This document shows positions 35,517 through 42,851 of a DNA stretch of 64,000 nucleotides, one piece after another. The translations under genes and the position numbers were made by a program. Each line of letters begins with the position of its first letter. The first letter of the stretch is position 1. Below the pieces are notes generated by a model, which was given only the letters and a program-made list of their open reading frames with translations, was not told the origin of the DNA and made no database searches. This stretch comes from Acidobacteriota bacterium. GTDB lineage: Bacteria; Acidobacteriota; Terriglobia; Acidiferrales; UBA7541. The stretch is from positions 1-64,000 of the forward strand of contig QHYS01000163.1 in assembly GCA_003223325.1 (NCBI GenBank), given 5' to 3'.

Positions 35517-36335
35517 ATGCGCAAATGGTTGACGGCCTTCGCGTTGCTGGCGGCGCTCGGCTTTACGTGTGGCGTGCTGGGTCAAAGTAATGGCCCGGCG
35601 GCCCGCACGGGAGCGACAAAGGACCCGGCTGGAGGCACGAGGGTTCCGCTGGGCACGAGGCCCGACCTTTCGGGCGTTTGGCGGCGTTCGCGGCGCCCTC
35701 CCAACGACAAGCGCAAGTACACGCTTTACGAGATCGCCTTGACGCTGACGAACGAGGAGCCGCCCATGACGCCATGGGGACTCGAGAAGTTCAAGGCCGC
35801 CAAGCCGAATGTCGGACCTCATGCCGTCACTTTGGCCCAGACGAATGATCCGGTGGCCCAATGTTTCCCTCCGGGAGTGCCTAAAATTTACCTCGTGCGA
35901 GGCGCTCCTTTCGAGATTCTGCAAGCGCCCGGCCGCATGATGATGTACTTTGAATACGACCACTTCGTGCGCGAAATCTTCACCGATGGAAGGCAGCATA
36001 CGGCGGATTTAAATCCTACCTGGATGGGGGAGTCGATCGGCAAGTGGGAGGGGAATACGCTCGTCGTCGATTCCACCGGTTTCAATGAGAAGACCTGGCT
36101 CGATTATGCGGGCCATCCGCACAGCGATCAGCTGCACTTGGTGGAGCGCATACATCGCATGAATCATGACACCCTGGTGGACGACCTCACCATCGAAGAT
36201 CCCAAGGCTTATACCAAACCCTGGGTCTCGCACATGGTCTTTGATCTGAAGCCGGATTGGAAGATTGAGGAAACGATCTGCGAAGACAACGTCAACTTCT
36301 CGAATCTACAAAAAATATCTGAATCCAGCAAGTAG
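35517..36335 (+). CDS. Secreted protein of unknown function paired with DUF6152
   Basis: A 272-residue protein with a signal peptide (WLTAFALLAALGFTCGVLGQ) and no domain I can name. The mature part carries motifs that look conserved: RPDLSGVWRRSRRP, EEPPMTPWGLEKF, CFPPGVPKIYLVRGAPFEIL, YFEYDHFVREIFTDGRQH, PTWMGESIGKWEGNTLVVDS and HSDQLHLVERIHRM. The LSGVW opening, WxG.S.G.WEGNTLVV and xHSDxLHxVER strings recur in secreted proteins annotated only as hypothetical in Acidobacteriota and Proteobacteria. The ATG at 35517 follows GGAGG. About 100 bases after the DUF6152 gene, same strand. A beta-rich ligand-binding or enzyme fold is possible. Confidence 0.75.
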   Translation: MRKWLTAFALLAALGFTCGVLGQSNGPAARTGATKDPAGGTRVPLGTRPDLSGVWRRSRRPPNDKRKYTLYEIALTLTNEEPPMTPWGLEKFKAAKPNVGPHAVTLAQTNDPVAQCFPPGVPKIYLVRGAPFEILQAPGRMMMYFEYDHFVREIFTDGRQHTADLNPTWMGESIGKWEGNTLVVDSTGFNEKTWLDYAGHPHSDQLHLVERIHRMNHDTLVDDLTIEDPKAYTKPWVSHMVFDLKPDWKIEETICEDNVNFSNLQKISESSK

Positions 36336-36367
36336 CTAACGGCACCTGATCGCCACCGCATACAACA

Positions 36368-37384
36368 TCATGCGCGGACCCCCTCGACGATGCTCAGCGG
36401 GCACTTGGTGGGCACGACGCGGGTCAGCTTCAACCCCGCTTTCCTGAACAGCGTCGCGAACTCCTTTTTGGTGCGCTCGCGACCACCGATAATCAGCATT
36501 TGCATATCAACGAGCTTTCCCCGGTCGGGTTCGTTGCCGGGAGGGATGATACTCTCAACGACAAGCACCTTTCCCTTCTGACTCATGACGGCGCGACAGT
36601 TGGCGAGAATCTTGGCGCATTGCTCATCGTTCCAGTCGTGCAGTACGCGCTTTATAATGTAGGCATCACCGTCCTCGGGCACCGCCTCAAGGAAGTCTCC
36701 CGTTTCGATCGTGCAGCGCTCGCCAACGCCTTTCGCCGCGAGTTGCCGGTCCTGCTTGGCGCGCGTGCCGTCGGAGGGCTGATCGAAGAGCACGCCCTTC
36801 AGTTTCGGGTTCGCCCGGAGAATGGTAGCAAGGAGCGTGCCGTGTCCACCGCCCACGTCCACGAGCGTCCGGATTCCGGCGAATTTATTGGCGGCCGCAA
36901 TTGCCGGATTCTCGGTCGAGGACATGCTTGTCATCGACTCGTTGAAGATCGCGAACTCTTCGGGGTGCTTCTCGAGGTACTCGAAGTAGGAGACTCCGTG
37001 GGCTTTGAGAAATGGCACTTCGCCTGTTTTTATTCCGTGGAGCAATTGCGCCCAGGCATCCTCCCGATACCTAAGCGAATGGTGGAGCGCGACGGCGCGT
37101 ATGGAGCCCGGGACGCCCTTCTGAAGAGTGGCGGCGAGCGGAGTTAACTTGAATCGCTTGTCCTGTGTCTCCGCGAACACCCCGAAGCTCGCCAATGTGC
37201 GAAGCAGGCGGTAGAGGGCCGGCGCCTGAACCTCCGCGGCTCTCGCCAACTCTTCGACCGTCCGCGGGCCGTCCTTAAGAAGGTCCGCAAGCTCGAGTTT
37301 CGTGGCGACGAAGATCAGGTGCGACACCCAGCGTCCCGTGATGAGGCCGAACATGACGGCTGGCGGTGACGGCTTCTTGGCCAT
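36368..37384 (-). CDS. SAM-dependent O-methyltransferase (plant COMT/acetylserotonin type)
   Basis: A 338-residue class I methyltransferase of the O-methyltransferase-2 family, which methylates phenolic or other hydroxyl groups of small molecules. An N-terminal winged-helix dimerisation domain (GPRTVEELARAAEVQAPALY, RLLRTLASFGVFAE) precedes the SAM fold. LVDVGGGHGTLLATIL is the SAM-binding loop and LHDWNDEQCAKIL supplies the His-Asp pair used as general base in this family. KGKVLVVESIIPPG follows. Cytoplasmic, with no biosynthetic gene next to it, so the acceptor is unknown. Ends head-on against the secreted protein gene. Confidence 0.9.
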   Translation of the reverse strand: MAKKPSPPAVMFGLITGRWVSHLIFVATKLELADLLKDGPRTVEELARAAEVQAPALYRLLRTLASFGVFAETQDKRFKLTPLAATLQKGVPGSIRAVALHHSLRYREDAWAQLLHGIKTGEVPFLKAHGVSYFEYLEKHPEEFAIFNESMTSMSSTENPAIAAANKFAGIRTLVDVGGGHGTLLATILRANPKLKGVLFDQPSDGTRAKQDRQLAAKGVGERCTIETGDFLEAVPEDGDAYIIKRVLHDWNDEQCAKILANCRAVMSQKGKVLVVESIIPPGNEPDRGKLVDMQMLIIGGRERTKKEFATLFRKAGLKLTRVVPTKCPLSIVEGVRA

Positions 37385-37509
37385 GGGTCTATCCGAGAAG
37401 TAACACTATTTCGATCGGAGACGAGTGTCGTCCGATCCGACTTCGGGGATTCCGGCACACCAAAAGATAGACCGAAATTCAGCGGGCGAAATGATAAACA
37501 ACAGGAGTT

Positions 37510-39420
37510 CTAACGTGAGCGGGCCTGTTCGAGGCGAGCTTGCGCCTTCAGCGACTCTAAATCTTTTTCGGTGCGCAAGGTCATGCGCGCGACTTTGCGC
37601 GCTCGCGAATAGGGAAGAATTACCTGAATTCCGCCGTCTTTTTCGAGCAAAGAAACATAGCGCGTCTCGGCGCCGAGCGTGGGGAAGGGATATTCGACCC
37701 ACTTGGAAGTCTTGGGATCGAATTTCACGACTTCGTCGGCGTTCATAAGATTGATCCACACATTATGGTTGGAGTCTACCTGGGCTTGATAGGGCTGTAG
37801 GGCGTCAGGTCTGGGAAGCGGAATCATAGTCACTTTCAAGGTGTGTGTATCGATTCGCGCGAGACTTCCTCCCCACCAATCGCAAACCCAAACCACATGC
37901 CCATTCTTGTCCGCGCCCATCCTACGGGGTCCTTCCGCCCACGGCATCGCCGTATTCCAAGTGGACCCCGCGGCCGCATAGACCTTACGCTCTTCATCCG
38001 TGGCAAGGTCCATCTGGCCCGGGACGGGAGGGAGCTTGATCTGCGCGACTTTGCCGGACTTGATGTTCGCTTTGCCGATCGTGTCCATATTCATTTGCGC
38101 CCACCAGCCATTGCCGTCGCCATCCGCGGCCAGTCCGTAGGTGTTTCCGATCCCATCGGCGTTTTTGTAGATCGGAGACTTGAACTCGGTAAATTCCTTC
38201 TTGTCCGGGTCGAAGCGCACGGCTCCTGGGCCTGTAGTAGCCCAAACCTTGCCCTTACCATCCACGTCCACTGTTCCCGCCGTGGTGGTGGGGCCGGTCA
38301 TACCGTCGGGCACGGTAAACACCTCGATCTTTTCGGTGCTGGGATCGATTTTGGCCAATCGTCCCTGGCCACCTTCGACGCCTGCGCTCATATTGAACCA
38401 GAGGATTCCTTGCCGATCCCTGGCGAGCCCGTGACCATTCGCGGCCATACCGTGCAATCCGGCGACCTTGAATGTCTTCAGCGCGCCTGTCTTGGCATCT
38501 ACTCTCCCTAAGCTGATGTCGTGATTGGAAACGTTATAGGAAAACCAGATATTGCCCTGCAGATCGGCTTGAGCATCGTGGATGCCGTGGGCGCCACTCA
38601 AACTCGAGGGCGTTCCGAGCGACCAATCGCTTCCGTCGTTGGTGATGTATTCGGTTCCCGATTTTTCGTCTGGGGCGATGGGTACGTCATACTCGGTAAA
38701 GACGGCGCGTGCCGCCTCTCCCGTCGGGCGCGGGCGCAGCTTAAAATTCAGGGCGCTCGACTCCGGCCCGCTAATCCTTGCGAGATAGGCCGCCAATTCC
38801 TTCTCATGAAAGTCGATGACGGGCGCGGGATCGCTTTTGTCCCCCAGATAGCCACCGGCAACATTTACGCGCTTCATCAGATCGAGAATGGCCGTCCAAC
38901 CGGAGGTATCGAAGCGCTCCTGAAGAATGTAGTTGGGCTGGTGACAGCTCGTGCAGCTATTGCGGAAGACTCGCTTCAGGCGGCGATCGTCGGGCGTGGC
39001 GTCTGGCAATGACGCCAGCAACTGGTCGCCGGTCAATTGCCTTTGAAAATCCCTCAGAGGCTTTAAAGCAAAATCCTGATGCCGCGTAGTGGTCAAATTG
39101 ACTCTGGCGCGGGCGGTCGCGAAGGTATCCGCCTGGGCCCAAATTTCGTATTCTCCCAGCGCCAGCGGAGGAAAATAGTAATCGCCTTGCTGATCGGTAA
39201 AGACGCTCGTGGTGATGGTGCGCCCGAGCGCTTTGGCGGAGACGGTCACTCCGCTCATTTTTTCACCGGAGTCTGATTTCACGGCTCCAGCGAGCAAGGC
39301 GCCGCTTTCATCAGCTCCGTAGGTCCAAGAAGCGGCGAAGACCGCAAATGCCATCGTCACAATGGCAAGAGTAAGGACCCCGGCGAGACGTTCCGACGAA
39401 AAAGTTCGCGTATTTCTCAT
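37510..39420 (-). CDS. Secreted fusion: regulatory-like domain, c-type heme site, streptogramin-lyase-like propeller
   Basis: A 636-residue exported protein with three parts. After a signal peptide (VLTLAIVTMAFAVFAASW) comes a carboxypeptidase-regulatory-like beta-sandwich (about 40-118, LLAGAVKSDSGEKMSGVTVS, GDYYFPPLALGEYEI). A single CxxCH heme site follows (NSCTSCHQPNYI, about residue 155), with a Met-containing helix behind it. The remaining 380 residues form a seven-bladed propeller like virginiamycin B lyase (GIHDAQADLQGNIWFSYNVS, GHGLARDRQGILWFNMSAG, VDVDGKGKVWATTGPG, HNVWINLMNADEVVKFDP). Heme attachment and periplasmic context make a redox role more likely than antibiotic cleavage. 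A separate cytochrome c gene lies 40 bases upstream, probably the electron partner. Substrate unknown. Confidence 0.85.
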   Translation of the reverse strand: MRNTRTFSSERLAGVLTLAIVTMAFAVFAASWTYGADESGALLAGAVKSDSGEKMSGVTVSAKALGRTITTSVFTDQQGDYYFPPLALGEYEIWAQADTFATARARVNLTTTRHQDFALKPLRDFQRQLTGDQLLASLPDATPDDRRLKRVFRNSCTSCHQPNYILQERFDTSGWTAILDLMKRVNVAGGYLGDKSDPAPVIDFHEKELAAYLARISGPESSALNFKLRPRPTGEAARAVFTEYDVPIAPDEKSGTEYITNDGSDWSLGTPSSLSGAHGIHDAQADLQGNIWFSYNVSNHDISLGRVDAKTGALKTFKVAGLHGMAANGHGLARDRQGILWFNMSAGVEGGQGRLAKIDPSTEKIEVFTVPDGMTGPTTTAGTVDVDGKGKVWATTGPGAVRFDPDKKEFTEFKSPIYKNADGIGNTYGLAADGDGNGWWAQMNMDTIGKANIKSGKVAQIKLPPVPGQMDLATDEERKVYAAAGSTWNTAMPWAEGPRRMGADKNGHVVWVCDWWGGSLARIDTHTLKVTMIPLPRPDALQPYQAQVDSNHNVWINLMNADEVVKFDPKTSKWVEYPFPTLGAETRYVSLLEKDGGIQVILPYSRARKVARMTLRTEKDLESLKAQARLEQARSR

Positions 39421-39460
39421 GGCGGCTGCTCCTTGAACTTCAATCGACTGATGTCTCTAA

Positions 39461-39835
39461 CTAATCGACTCGATCTTCTCCCTTGGTTTGCGGGCCGCGC
39501 GACGCCGGTTTCGGGACAGTTTCCAAATACTCAACGATAGCACTAATATCGGAGGCTTTGAGCCCGTACCTAAAGCCCGGCATCTTGTCCGATCCTTTTC
39601 CGATGAAATCGCCCATAGCGTCTTCTTTGCCGTTCACGATGTCCCGGTATAAAGAAGGGCCATACATCGGGTTGGTGAGAGTCGCTTGCGTGTGGCAGAC
39701 GCTACAGTTTTGTTGGAAAAGGCGCCGGCCAAGGGTCACCGGATCATAGGGCGGCGAGCTATTGCCGTTCTGTGCCGGAAGCGTAAGTGGGAACAGCAAA
39801 ATCGAAAATAGCAGCACCATCGAGCCGTATTTCAT
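39461..39835 (-). CDS. Class I cytochrome c, small secreted
   Basis: A 124-residue periplasmic cytochrome. The signal peptide (MVLLFSILLFPLTLPAQ) precedes a single heme-binding CSVCH; the distal Met is probably in DKMPGFRYGL, followed by the C-terminal helix DISAIVEYLETV usual in class I cytochromes. It is the first gene of a two-gene unit with the heme/propeller fusion, whose start lies 40 bases downstream. It should carry electrons from that protein, or from another periplasmic dehydrogenase, to the respiratory chain. Confidence 0.9.
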   Translation of the reverse strand: MKYGSMVLLFSILLFPLTLPAQNGNSSPPYDPVTLGRRLFQQNCSVCHTQATLTNPMYGPSLYRDIVNGKEDAMGDFIGKGSDKMPGFRYGLKASDISAIVEYLETVPKPASRGPQTKGEDRVD

Positions 39836-40156
39836 GCAGCGTCACCTACCCAGGACGGCTTATTGCTCTAGAGGACAGCGTTCTTGGGAGTAGGGATACC
39901 AGATTTCTTAGCCGACGGCAATGGGGGCGATTGAGGGCGATTGGCGGGTATCCGGTCAATTTTACTCGTTCCCCGCTTTGGCCTGTCCGATACTTGCTCG
40001 GCGCCGGTAGGTGAGATCCACTGGCGCGCAGCCTATTCGGCTACGCCAGCCTGCATTTTGATACACTTGCGCGCACGCGGGCGCAGAATGAGAACGGCGC
40101 GACTCGGCGAAGTGGCTTCCAAGTCGGAGCCGGTTGACAGATTCAGGAGGTTCATC
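39836..40156. other. Divergent intergenic region
   Basis: About 320 bases between the cytochrome c gene and the metallo-beta-lactamase-fold gene. It must hold both promoters. No -35/-10 pair with standard spacing was convincing. The last 20 bases hold the AGGAGG site of the right-hand gene. No coding frame is credible. Confidence 0.4.
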
Positions 40157-41221
40157 ATGTTGCTACTCTTACTTCTCGCGTTGCTACTCGTCCCGTCCAG
40201 CACGCGGTACGCACAGTCCAAGCCTCTCGATATTTACTGGATCGACGTAGAGGGAGGCGCGGCCACCCTGATTGTCTCGCCTTCCGGAGAGTCGTTCCTC
40301 ATCGATACCGGATGGATGGTCGGCGACCGGGACGCCCAGCGCATCTATGCTGCCACTCAACTCGCCGGAGTGAAAAAGATCGACTATCTGCTCATCAGCC
40401 ATTTCCACGCGGACCATGTGGGCGGACTCGCCGCGTTCTCCAAAATGATGCCCATCGGCAAGTTCTACGACCACGGCGACACCATCGAGAAAGAAAACCA
40501 GCAGTGGCTGGATAGCTACACGACTGCCTCCGCCGGGAGGCGCACCATCGTGAAGCCTGGAGATGAGATCCCGGTGAAGGGGCTTCGTGTGCTGGTGGTC
40601 GCTTCGGATCAAAAAGTTCTGGCCAAGGCGGTCAATGGCGGCAGGCCCAATCCGCTTTGCGCCACCGCGGAACAGAAGGCTCCAATAGGGCTCGAAAATC
40701 AGCGCGTGGCGGGCGTGCTTGTGAGCTACGGCAAATTCAAATACCTGAATCTGATCGATCTCGATTGGGAAAAAGAGATGGAGCTCGCGTGTCCGGTAAA
40801 CAAGCTGGGCATGGTAACCGTATATCAGACAAGCCGCCACGGCGCTTTCGACGGGGCGGGAGCGCCCGCTTTTCTCGACGCCATCAGACCGCAAGTCGTG
40901 GTCGTCAACAACGGGCCGCGCAAGGGGATGGGGCAGGTGGACAACAGCGTTAAATCAATCACGCCTGCCGACCCTGCTCCGTATGAAAAAGTTGCCTACC
41001 TGCGGCTTTCCAAGATACCAGGAATCGAAGGCATCTGGCAGGAACACTTGTCGCTGCTCGATCCGGAGCCCAAGCACAATACTTCGCCAGACATGATCGC
41101 AAACCTCGAGGAAACCGCGGACTGCAAGGGGAATTGGATCAAAGCGTCGGTTCAGACCGACGGCAAATTTACTGTCACCAATAGCCGCAACGGTTTTAGC
41201 AAAAGCTACGTCTCCCGCTAA
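40157..41221 (+). CDS. Secreted metallo-beta-lactamase-fold hydrolase (ComEC C-terminal-like)
   Basis: A 354-residue exported protein. The signal peptide is a run of Leu (MLLLLLLALLLVP) ending near TRYAQ. The metallo-beta-lactamase fold starts at DIYWIDVEGGAATLIVSPSG, with LISHFHADHVGGL giving the HxHxDH zinc site; NLIDLDWEKE and TSRHGAFDG provide later ligands. This resembles the stand-alone relatives of the ComEC C-terminal domain, hydrolases of unknown substrate. AGGAGG lies six bases before the ATG at 40157. It diverges from the cytochrome/propeller unit. Without experiments the substrate remains open; phosphodiester or lactone bonds are usual in the superfamily. Confidence 0.85.
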   Translation: MLLLLLLALLLVPSSTRYAQSKPLDIYWIDVEGGAATLIVSPSGESFLIDTGWMVGDRDAQRIYAATQLAGVKKIDYLLISHFHADHVGGLAAFSKMMPIGKFYDHGDTIEKENQQWLDSYTTASAGRRTIVKPGDEIPVKGLRVLVVASDQKVLAKAVNGGRPNPLCATAEQKAPIGLENQRVAGVLVSYGKFKYLNLIDLDWEKEMELACPVNKLGMVTVYQTSRHGAFDGAGAPAFLDAIRPQVVVVNNGPRKGMGQVDNSVKSITPADPAPYEKVAYLRLSKIPGIEGIWQEHLSLLDPEPKHNTSPDMIANLEETADCKGNWIKASVQTDGKFTVTNSRNGFSKSYVSR

Positions 41222-41564
41222 TCGTACCGCCGCGATAGATCGCCGCGAGGTTGGGGTTCGTCATGACGTTACAACGCTTACGTTGCGCCTGTCGAGAGCC
41301 GGCGAAACCTTGTCGGGTGCGGTCGAGGTCATTTTAATCACGCTCGCGGCCCCGAGGCTGAGTGAAACCGTGGGCCGAGCGGGAATAGGCGGAGTGGGCG
41401 CATGGGCCGCTCCGGGCGTAGCGCACGTAGAAAACGAAATTCTGGTCGCGTCAGATCAGGTCAGGAGATCCGCGCTTCGCGCTAAGGCTCGGGAGAGGTC
41501 GCCAGCTCAGAGTGAGCAATCGCCACTTGAGGTTCCCTGAATTCCCGTACCCGAGCCGTCGGCG
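41222..41564. other. Intergenic region between convergent genes
   Basis: About 340 bases between converging genes. An 85-codon frame (41283-41540, plus strand) starts at TTG without a ribosome site and has no recognisable domain, so I do not call it. No terminator with a T-run was found. Confidence 0.4.
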
Positions 41565-42581
41565 TTAGAGGACTTCGTAGATCTTCACTTCCGCTGCCTT
41601 CTCCTTGTCTCGGGGAGCGGCGACGTAAAGGCGCTTGAGTTGCGGCGCCAAAAAGGCTGTCTTCGCGCGAAAGCCCGTGGGAACTCTGCCCAGTTCTTCG
41701 TAATGATCCGCATCGCGCTCCTGGTACACCACTGTGAAACCTCCGCATGCGACGTAGATGCGTTTACTCTGGGGATCGAAGGCCATGTCGTCCACCATCT
41801 CGGCGGCGGGCAAGGTTGCGACGATTTTTCCCGTATCCGCGTTCAGGATCACAAGGTTCGCCGGTTTGCGCCCGACCACGAAGAGGCGGCGGCTGACATC
41901 GTCGTAAGCCATGGGCGTATTCCCGGTAAGATCGCCGAGCGGCCAACTGGCAAGCTGAGTCTTCTTCTCTCTGTCGAAGACCCCCACCGAATTCTTGTCT
42001 CTCACGTTGGCAAACAGTTTGGAGCCATTTTTTTCGAAGGCCAGAGCTTCGATGTTGCCGGAATCCACTTTGATGTCGCCTACATGCTTGCGAGTGGTCG
42101 TGTCCACGATGCTGATCAGGGAGTATTCCAGCTTCGCGTCTTCGCCGCCCGCCACAACGTAGAGAAGATGGTTCGCCGGGTCGTACACTGAGGAATCCGC
42201 ACCGAGGGCAAGCTTGATCGTGTCGGTCAGAGCGTAGTTGTCGGCATTGAAGATTTTCAGCGTGCCATCGCCTCCGCAAACGACCCAAATCTGTTTGGCT
42301 TCCGGAAGGTACAACATGGAATGAGGCTCATCTACGTCCCGGATTGTGTGGATCAGCTTGTTAGCCTTCAGATCAAAGACCTCAACGACATTGTTCGCTT
42401 CCCCGGTGAGGAAAAGACGGCTGCCCGAGAGGTCGATGGCGAAATGATCAAAGTCGCCAGCCTTGAGGTCCGGCAGCGGGATGCTTTGCAAATAGCGTAA
42501 CGGGGGCTTCTGCTGGGCCAACACAAAGGCCACACAGAAAATCACGCTCGCTGCAGCTAACAATGAAAAGTATCGTTTCAT
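41565..42581 (-). CDS. Secreted YncE-like beta-propeller
   Basis: A 338-residue exported seven-bladed propeller. The signal peptide (FSLLAAASVIFCVAFVLAQ) is followed by repeated YVTN-type blades: FAIDLSGSRLFLTGEANNVV, DEPHSMLYLPEAKQIWVVCG, ADSSVYDPANHLLYVVAGGE, IEALAFEKNGSKLFANVRDK, MAYDDVSRRLFVVGRKPANL and DMAFDPQSKRIYVACGG. The family binds proteins or DNA and includes surface-layer-like and quinoprotein-related forms; no catalytic motif or heme site is seen. Divergent from the large TonB-dependent receptor, with about 270 bases between, so the two may share control. Its role is unknown. Confidence 0.82.
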   Translation of the reverse strand: MKRYFSLLAAASVIFCVAFVLAQQKPPLRYLQSIPLPDLKAGDFDHFAIDLSGSRLFLTGEANNVVEVFDLKANKLIHTIRDVDEPHSMLYLPEAKQIWVVCGGDGTLKIFNADNYALTDTIKLALGADSSVYDPANHLLYVVAGGEDAKLEYSLISIVDTTTRKHVGDIKVDSGNIEALAFEKNGSKLFANVRDKNSVGVFDREKKTQLASWPLGDLTGNTPMAYDDVSRRLFVVGRKPANLVILNADTGKIVATLPAAEMVDDMAFDPQSKRIYVACGGFTVVYQERDADHYEELGRVPTGFRAKTAFLAPQLKRLYVAAPRDKEKAAEVKIYEVL

Positions 42582-42721
42582 CGGTCTCTCCTCAATGTCT
42601 TCTCCTCTCCATCCTCAGCGACGAGCCATTAAAGCGTCTAGCACAACCACCATTGAGAAGCAATTAAGTCCGTCAGTCCGTCAGCCAGGTCATTCCGTGC
42701 GAGTTGTGCGAGTCTTCTAGA

Positions 42722-42750
42722 TTGACTTGCAGCGTGGGGACTCCTATAGT
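42722..42750 (+). promoter_or_regulatory. Sigma-70 promoter upstream of the second TonB-dependent receptor
   Basis: TTGACT (42722-42727) and TATAGT (42745-42750) are separated by 17 bases, 100 bases before the receptor start. Near-consensus. It implies a 5' leader of roughly 95 bases, for which I recognise no riboswitch. Confidence 0.75.
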
Positions 42751-42851
42751 ACCCACCAACCAGGGTCTCATTCCGATATTCGGCTTTTCCAATTGGTTTC
42801 GCGACCGAACGCACTCAGGTGAACTGCGACGCTTCGACTCGGGAGGCAGTT

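Noticed and set aside
41283-41540. 85-codon plus-strand frame between convergent genes
   Set aside because: TTG start, no ribosome site, no recognisable domain.
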